This document shows, one piece after another, positions 5,068 through 7,797 of a stretch of DNA of 7,797 bases. The stretch is taken from contig CANRGI010000055.1 of the NCBI GenBank assembly GCA_947630095.1, positions 1 through 7,797 of the forward strand. Direction: 5' to 3'. The position numbers and the translations under genes were made by a program. Each line of letters begins with the position of its first letter. Within the stretch, counting starts at the first letter, position 1. The stretch is from an uncultured Bacilli bacterium (GTDB lineage Bacteria; Bacillota_I; Bacilli_A; RF39; UBA660). The notes below the pieces were generated by a model, which searched no databases, was not told the origin of the DNA, and saw nothing but the letters and a program-made list of their open reading frames with translations.

Positions 5068-5671
5068 ATAATTTATTAAATTCTTGAATAGCCTCTAAAA
5101 TTTTATATATACTAGTATGTGGATTTACATTTATTAGTTCTTCTCCATCACTAATTGCCCTTTGTTCTAAAGATTTTGCAGTTATTATTGCTTCTTCTGT
5201 ATGAGATTTTATGAGATTAAACATATCCATAGTTTCTGAATATACCCCATTTATTTTTTCTATTTCTTTTTTCACACTTTGACTATTATTAAATTTTAAT
5301 TTACTATTTCTATAATGTAATAAATACCAAATTTCAAATGTCGGAGCCGAAGTTATTATTTCTATATTATTTTTTAAACATTTCCCTTTTATTTTCTTTA
5401 TCTCATTTATTCTTCTATCTAATAAATCAGTATCTAATACTAAAAATATTCTAACATTATCTTCTAACTTAATATCCTCATTTTGAATATATTTTAGTAA
5501 ATCTTCTAACATACCTTTGGGATCTGTACTATTTCCTGTTGAAAATTGTATTCTTAAATCTCTAGTGCGATAATTTCTAAAATAATAATACTCTGAAGAC
5601 TTTATTCCGCCTTCAGAACATATTACAATTAATGGTTTTTTTTGATGTTGTTTTAATTGTCTTCTAGCCAT
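5066..5671 (-). CDS. rloB: RloB family protein, Toprim-like (201 aa)
   Basis: The layout matches the RloB family. A basic N-terminus (MARRQLKQHQKK) precedes a hydrophobic strand IVICSEGG with Glu20. A second strand IFLVLDTDL has D80-T-D82. Then come the family hallmark SAPTFEIWYLLHY (108-120) and a C-terminal NPHTSIYKIL (183-192). A conserved Glu followed by DxD is the Toprim metal-binding arrangement, so the likely activity is nuclease or related phosphoryl transfer; this is inferred from motifs. Length is normal for the family. RloB was named from ORFs linked to Campylobacter type I restriction loci. I also recall RloB-type partners in lactococcal AbiL, and the Toprim/AAA15 pairing resembles PARIS. 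The ATG at 5669-5671 is 19 nt inside the ATPase gene and lacks a good ribosome binding site, so translation is probably coupled to the ATPase. Confidence 0.85.
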   Translation of the reverse strand: MARRQLKQHQKKPLIVICSEGGIKSSEYYYFRNYRTRDLRIQFSTGNSTDPKGMLEDLLKYIQNEDIKLEDNVRIFLVLDTDLLDRRINEIKKIKGKCLKNNIEIITSAPTFEIWYLLHYRNSKLKFNNSQSVKKEIEKINGVYSETMDMFNLIKSHTEEAIITAKSLEQRAISDGEELINVNPHTSIYKILEAIQEFNKL

Positions 5672-6921
5672 AAATCAACATCTTCTATAAATGGAATTGC
5701 CCCATATCTACCATTTATATAACCCTTATAAATATTTTCGTCTTTTCTTACAGGAAATGAATCAAGTGGATATAAATCAGAAACTCCTGTTTTTATATCT
5801 TTTTCAGTAAACCAAATTTGATCTCTTCTTAATAAATTAAGATTTAATATATTAGTAGCGTGTGTCATAAATATTAATTGACTATTAGCCTTATTAATAT
5901 CTTTATTATTAAAAAGTTTTATGATAAATTCTACTAAAGCAGGATGCAAACTTTTCTCTAACTCGTCAACAATTATTATTTTACTACTTTCAAATGCTTT
6001 TTTTAAAAATGGTGCCAAAGCAAATAATACACGAGTTCCAGAAGATTCGTCATTAAAATTTAATTTATAATAATGTAAATTACTATCTTTATCGACAACT
6101 TCATGATCTAATTCAATATTTACATTAGACATTTTAAATGTTCCATTTGTTCTAACAAATGAAGAAACAAACATATTATTTTTTGTACTATCCATTTCTT
6201 TTTCTTCATAATTAACGTGTATATCTTTAATTAATATATCCGCTTTTTTTAATAATTTTAAAGCAAATTCTTTCAAACTATTGCTATCATTACTATATTC
6301 TTCTAAATCTTGGTCTGAAATATTATTAAATGAATCATATGTATCTATAACATTACTAAACCATAAATAAACATCTTTTGTCTTATCATAATTCCAATTT
6401 GTTGCTGTTGATAAAAACAGTTTATTTTCTGTATTTTTTGCTTTAAGTGACTCTAATTTATTTGCATCTTTATTAAATTCATATGTATTTGTTTTAGTTC
6501 TTGTAAAAATATTTGTTGGTTTTTGTGTATAATACGCATCTAAAATTTCGTCATAGATTTTATTAGCATCTGCACTAAAAAAATATCTATATTTTATACC
6601 ATTAATAATAAAAATAAATTCAAATTCACTAGAATTATTTTTAGTTGTTTCGTCAAATAAAAATGGTTTCAAAAAATTCCATTTACCTCCTACTGGAATT
6701 AAATTAGAATTTCTTACCATAAGAATCGCACAAGTAAATGCTTTTAATAAGTTAGATTTACCAGATGCATTCGCCCCATATACAACTGCCGTTTTTAGTA
6801 AATTTAATCCATCTTTAGTAATTACATTGTGAATATTTTCGTCCCCATTGCCTTTTTCCATTGATAATGTTACTTTATCCTTAAATGATAAAAAATTTTT
6901 AACACTAAATTCTATAAGCAT
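5653..6921 (-). CDS. AAA15-family ATPase (RloA/AbiL/PARIS-like), 422 aa
   Basis: This is an SMC/ABC-like AAA ATPase of the COG1106/AAA15 group. The N-terminal strand MLIEFSVKNFLSFKD is typical. Walker A is GANASGKSN (49-57), the signature-like helix is DESSGTRVL (291-299), Walker B is IIIVDE (315-320), the D-loop region is LEKSLHP (321-327), and the H-loop histidine is H354 in FMTHATN. The C-terminal GRYGAIPFIEDVD (404-416) is characteristic of the group. All catalytic positions are intact and the length is typical, so the gene is probably functional. Residues 80-280 form the variable insert that, in related systems, serves for assembly and trigger sensing. The ATG at 6919-6921 has GGAGG eight bases ahead. 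Paired with RloB, it likely senses phage infection and restrains or activates the Toprim partner; this role is inferred from relatives. Confidence 0.88.
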   Translation of the reverse strand: MLIEFSVKNFLSFKDKVTLSMEKGNGDENIHNVITKDGLNLLKTAVVYGANASGKSNLLKAFTCAILMVRNSNLIPVGGKWNFLKPFLFDETTKNNSSEFEFIFIINGIKYRYFFSADANKIYDEILDAYYTQKPTNIFTRTKTNTYEFNKDANKLESLKAKNTENKLFLSTATNWNYDKTKDVYLWFSNVIDTYDSFNNISDQDLEEYSNDSNSLKEFALKLLKKADILIKDIHVNYEEKEMDSTKNNMFVSSFVRTNGTFKMSNVNIELDHEVVDKDSNLHYYKLNFNDESSGTRVLFALAPFLKKAFESSKIIIVDELEKSLHPALVEFIIKLFNNKDINKANSQLIFMTHATNILNLNLLRRDQIWFTEKDIKTGVSDLYPLDSFPVRKDENIYKGYINGRYGAIPFIEDVDLWLEDN

Positions 6922-7020
6922 AATTTTACCTCCAATTATATTATACTCTTTTTTATATAAAAATACGATTATTTTTACTTTTTTTGTGATTTTTTTACAA
7001 ATTTACAAATAATAACATAT

Positions 7021-7049
7021 ATTTTAACCATTATTATTGTATTTGTCAA
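7021..7049 (-). promoter_or_regulatory. Promoter of the ATPase-RloB operon
   Basis: The minus strand has a perfect TTGACA (7044-7049), 17 bases, then TAAAAT (7021-7026). It begins seven bases after the stop codon of the upstream gene. The leader would be about 90 nt of almost pure A/T. An inverted repeat (TACAATAATAA at 7031-7041 and TTATTATTTGTA at 7004-7015, one bulged base) brackets the -10 and could be an operator or a weak terminator of the upstream gene. A TATAATATAAT tract at 6935-6945 next to the ribosome binding site lacks a matching -35. Confidence 0.65.
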
Positions 7050-7055
7050 TAAAAT

Positions 7056-7718
7056 TTATAACCTCTTCATTAATTTGTATTGTTCATATAAATCATTTGG
7101 TATAACTTCAGTTGGAATTTTTATTGTTTTAATCTTTGAAAACATTTCTATCATTTTTTGAGTCCCAATTTTAGCCTTAGCATCTTGCATCTTACAAGCA
7201 GTTAAATCATAATTTAAATAGAGATGTTCATATAAAAATTGATTTGAAGTTTGAAACCCCAACTGAGTAGAAGCATTAATAAAATCAATAAAAAAATAAG
7301 TCCAAGCATTATCCATAAATATCTTATACTCTAAAGTTGTTGATAAATTTAACACATCTTGATTTTGAAAATAAAAGTTTACTAGTATCTCCGGTTTATC
7401 AAATACACTGATATCATAAATGTGTTCTTTAAAAAATTCACTTTCAAATAATTGCCTTGAAATATTTTGACATTTCTTTAAATCAATAATAATATAATTT
7501 AATATTTCAAATTTTAAAATTAAATAGTCTTTTTGTTTCATTTGCATTAGTTTGCATTCTTCTATTTCACTATATGAATTAAAGTATTTTATATTATCCT
7601 CACAAATTTTATGTAATTTTTTCCAAGTTTCTGGAATAAAAGAAAGAGTATTAACCAAATCATTTGCTACAATACCTTCTTGATTTTCAAAATATTTTCT
7701 AAATAAATTATCTCTCAA
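7056..7718 (-). CDS. Hypothetical protein, 5' end probably disrupted (220 aa readable)
   Basis: I do not recognise the family. The protein is soluble and helical, rich in Phe, Tyr, Asn and Lys, with no membrane segment or catalytic motif. The N-terminal part, with LFRKYFENQEGIVANDLVNT near residues 5-24, resembles how some accessory or restriction-linked proteins begin, but this is only an impression. The first usable codon is a TTG at 7716-7718 with no ribosome binding site. The frame stays open upstream to a TAA at 7737-7739, through sequence that looks like the edge of an inserted element. I therefore think the native start was lost or displaced and that 7718 is the point where the readable frame meets foreign DNA. 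The end is firm: TAA at 7056-7058, followed directly by the ATPase promoter. It could be a third member of the defence module or an unrelated island gene. Confidence 0.5.
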   Translation of the reverse strand: MRDNLFRKYFENQEGIVANDLVNTLSFIPETWKKLHKICEDNIKYFNSYSEIEECKLMQMKQKDYLILKFEILNYIIIDLKKCQNISRQLFESEFFKEHIYDISVFDKPEILVNFYFQNQDVLNLSTTLEYKIFMDNAWTYFFIDFINASTQLGFQTSNQFLYEHLYLNYDLTACKMQDAKAKIGTQKMIEMFSKIKTIKIPTEVIPNDLYEQYKLMKRL

Positions 7719-7742
7719 AACGAGACTGCTGAAAAATTAGAC

Positions 7743-7774
7743 AAAGATTACTGTAAAGAAAGACAGCAATCTTT
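7743..7774. terminator. 12-bp hairpin, possible terminator or transcription shield
   Basis: AAAGATTACTGT (7743-7754) and ACAGCAATCTTT (7763-7774) pair over 12 positions around an 8-base loop. The only imperfection is an A-C on the plus strand, which is a G-U pair in a minus-strand transcript. The plus strand continues TTATTTT, and the minus strand reaches ATTTTT after a few bases, so it could stop transcription in either direction. GACTGCTG at 7724-7731 could compete for pairing with CAGCAATC. Confidence 0.5.
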
Positions 7775-7788
7775 TATTTTGGTATAAT
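7760..7788 (+). promoter_or_regulatory. Plus-strand promoter at the right edge
   Basis: AAGACA (7760-7765), a 17-base spacer and TATAAT (7783-7788) with a TGG extension directly before the -10. It faces right, opposite to every gene in the window, and its -35 lies in the right arm of the hairpin. The gene it drives starts beyond the window; a transposase would fit. Confidence 0.5.
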
Positions 7789-7797
7789 AGTTACATA

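Larger units (their letters stand above)
7719..7797 (+). mobile_element. Candidate insertion-sequence end, running out of the window
   Basis: To the right of the disrupted gene the composition and logic change. CGAGACTGCTGAAAAATTAG (7721-7740) is followed by a hairpin and then a plus-strand promoter with no gene before the window ends. This is the usual layout of an IS left end: terminal sequence, protective hairpin, transposase promoter. The text resembles, from memory, ends of IS1182-like elements of Firmicutes. The transposase and the other end are not visible, so the call is tentative and the exact boundary (about 7719-7724) is unknown. Confidence 0.35.

Noticed and set aside
1..7797. CRISPR array, tRNA, rRNA or riboswitch
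   Set aside because: No regularly spaced repeats, cloverleaf-like GC-rich segments or conserved aptamer cores were found by reading; gaps between genes are under 200 bases and almost pure A/T.

Overview
The window is very AT-rich (visually about three quarters A+T), has strong AAGGAGG-type ribosome binding sites and sigma-A-like promoters, and carries the start of a radical-SAM gene typical of Clostridia. I read it as chromosome of a low-GC, Gram-positive, Clostridia-like Firmicute. The species cannot be named from the sequence. Every gene lies on the minus strand, so transcription runs from high to low coordinates. The left edge holds the first 36 codons of a conserved housekeeping-type gene (putative DNA modification/repair radical SAM protein). 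Everything to its right looks like an accessory island.

In transcription order, right to left: (1) 7719-7797 holds a hairpin and a plus-strand promoter that look like the end of an inserted element running out of the window. (2) 7056-7718 encodes an unrecognised 220-aa protein whose 5' end runs straight into that sequence and is probably disrupted. (3) 6921-5066 is a two-gene operon, AAA15-family ATPase then RloB-family (Toprim-like) protein. The genes overlap by 19 nt, a TTGACA-17-TAAAAT promoter lies upstream, and a hairpin plus T-run follows. This is the best candidate anti-phage module here. (4) 4884-2987 carries a DUF3592-like membrane protein, a 5-TM membrane protein with a large outer domain, and a second small DUF3592-like protein, each behind its own promoter. 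(5) 2974-1797 is a tightly overlapping trio: four-helix membrane protein, XRE-type HTH regulator, and a single-TM protein that looks like the detached C-terminal half of the regulator. (6) 1736-210 is an operon of a third DUF3592-like protein, an unrecognised 205-aa soluble protein, and a GIY-YIG nuclease-like protein.

The most notable points are the AAA15+RloB pair; a 47-bp direct repeat (45/47 identical) carrying a complete extended -10 promoter in front of two unrelated membrane-protein genes; three DUF3592-like genes with separate promoters; the HTH/membrane regulator split at a run of five A's; and a likely insertion boundary at the right edge. No tRNA, rRNA, CRISPR array or riboswitch is visible. 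No stretch longer than 300 bases lacks a gene; the longest gap, 4885-5065, holds a promoter repeat and a terminator.
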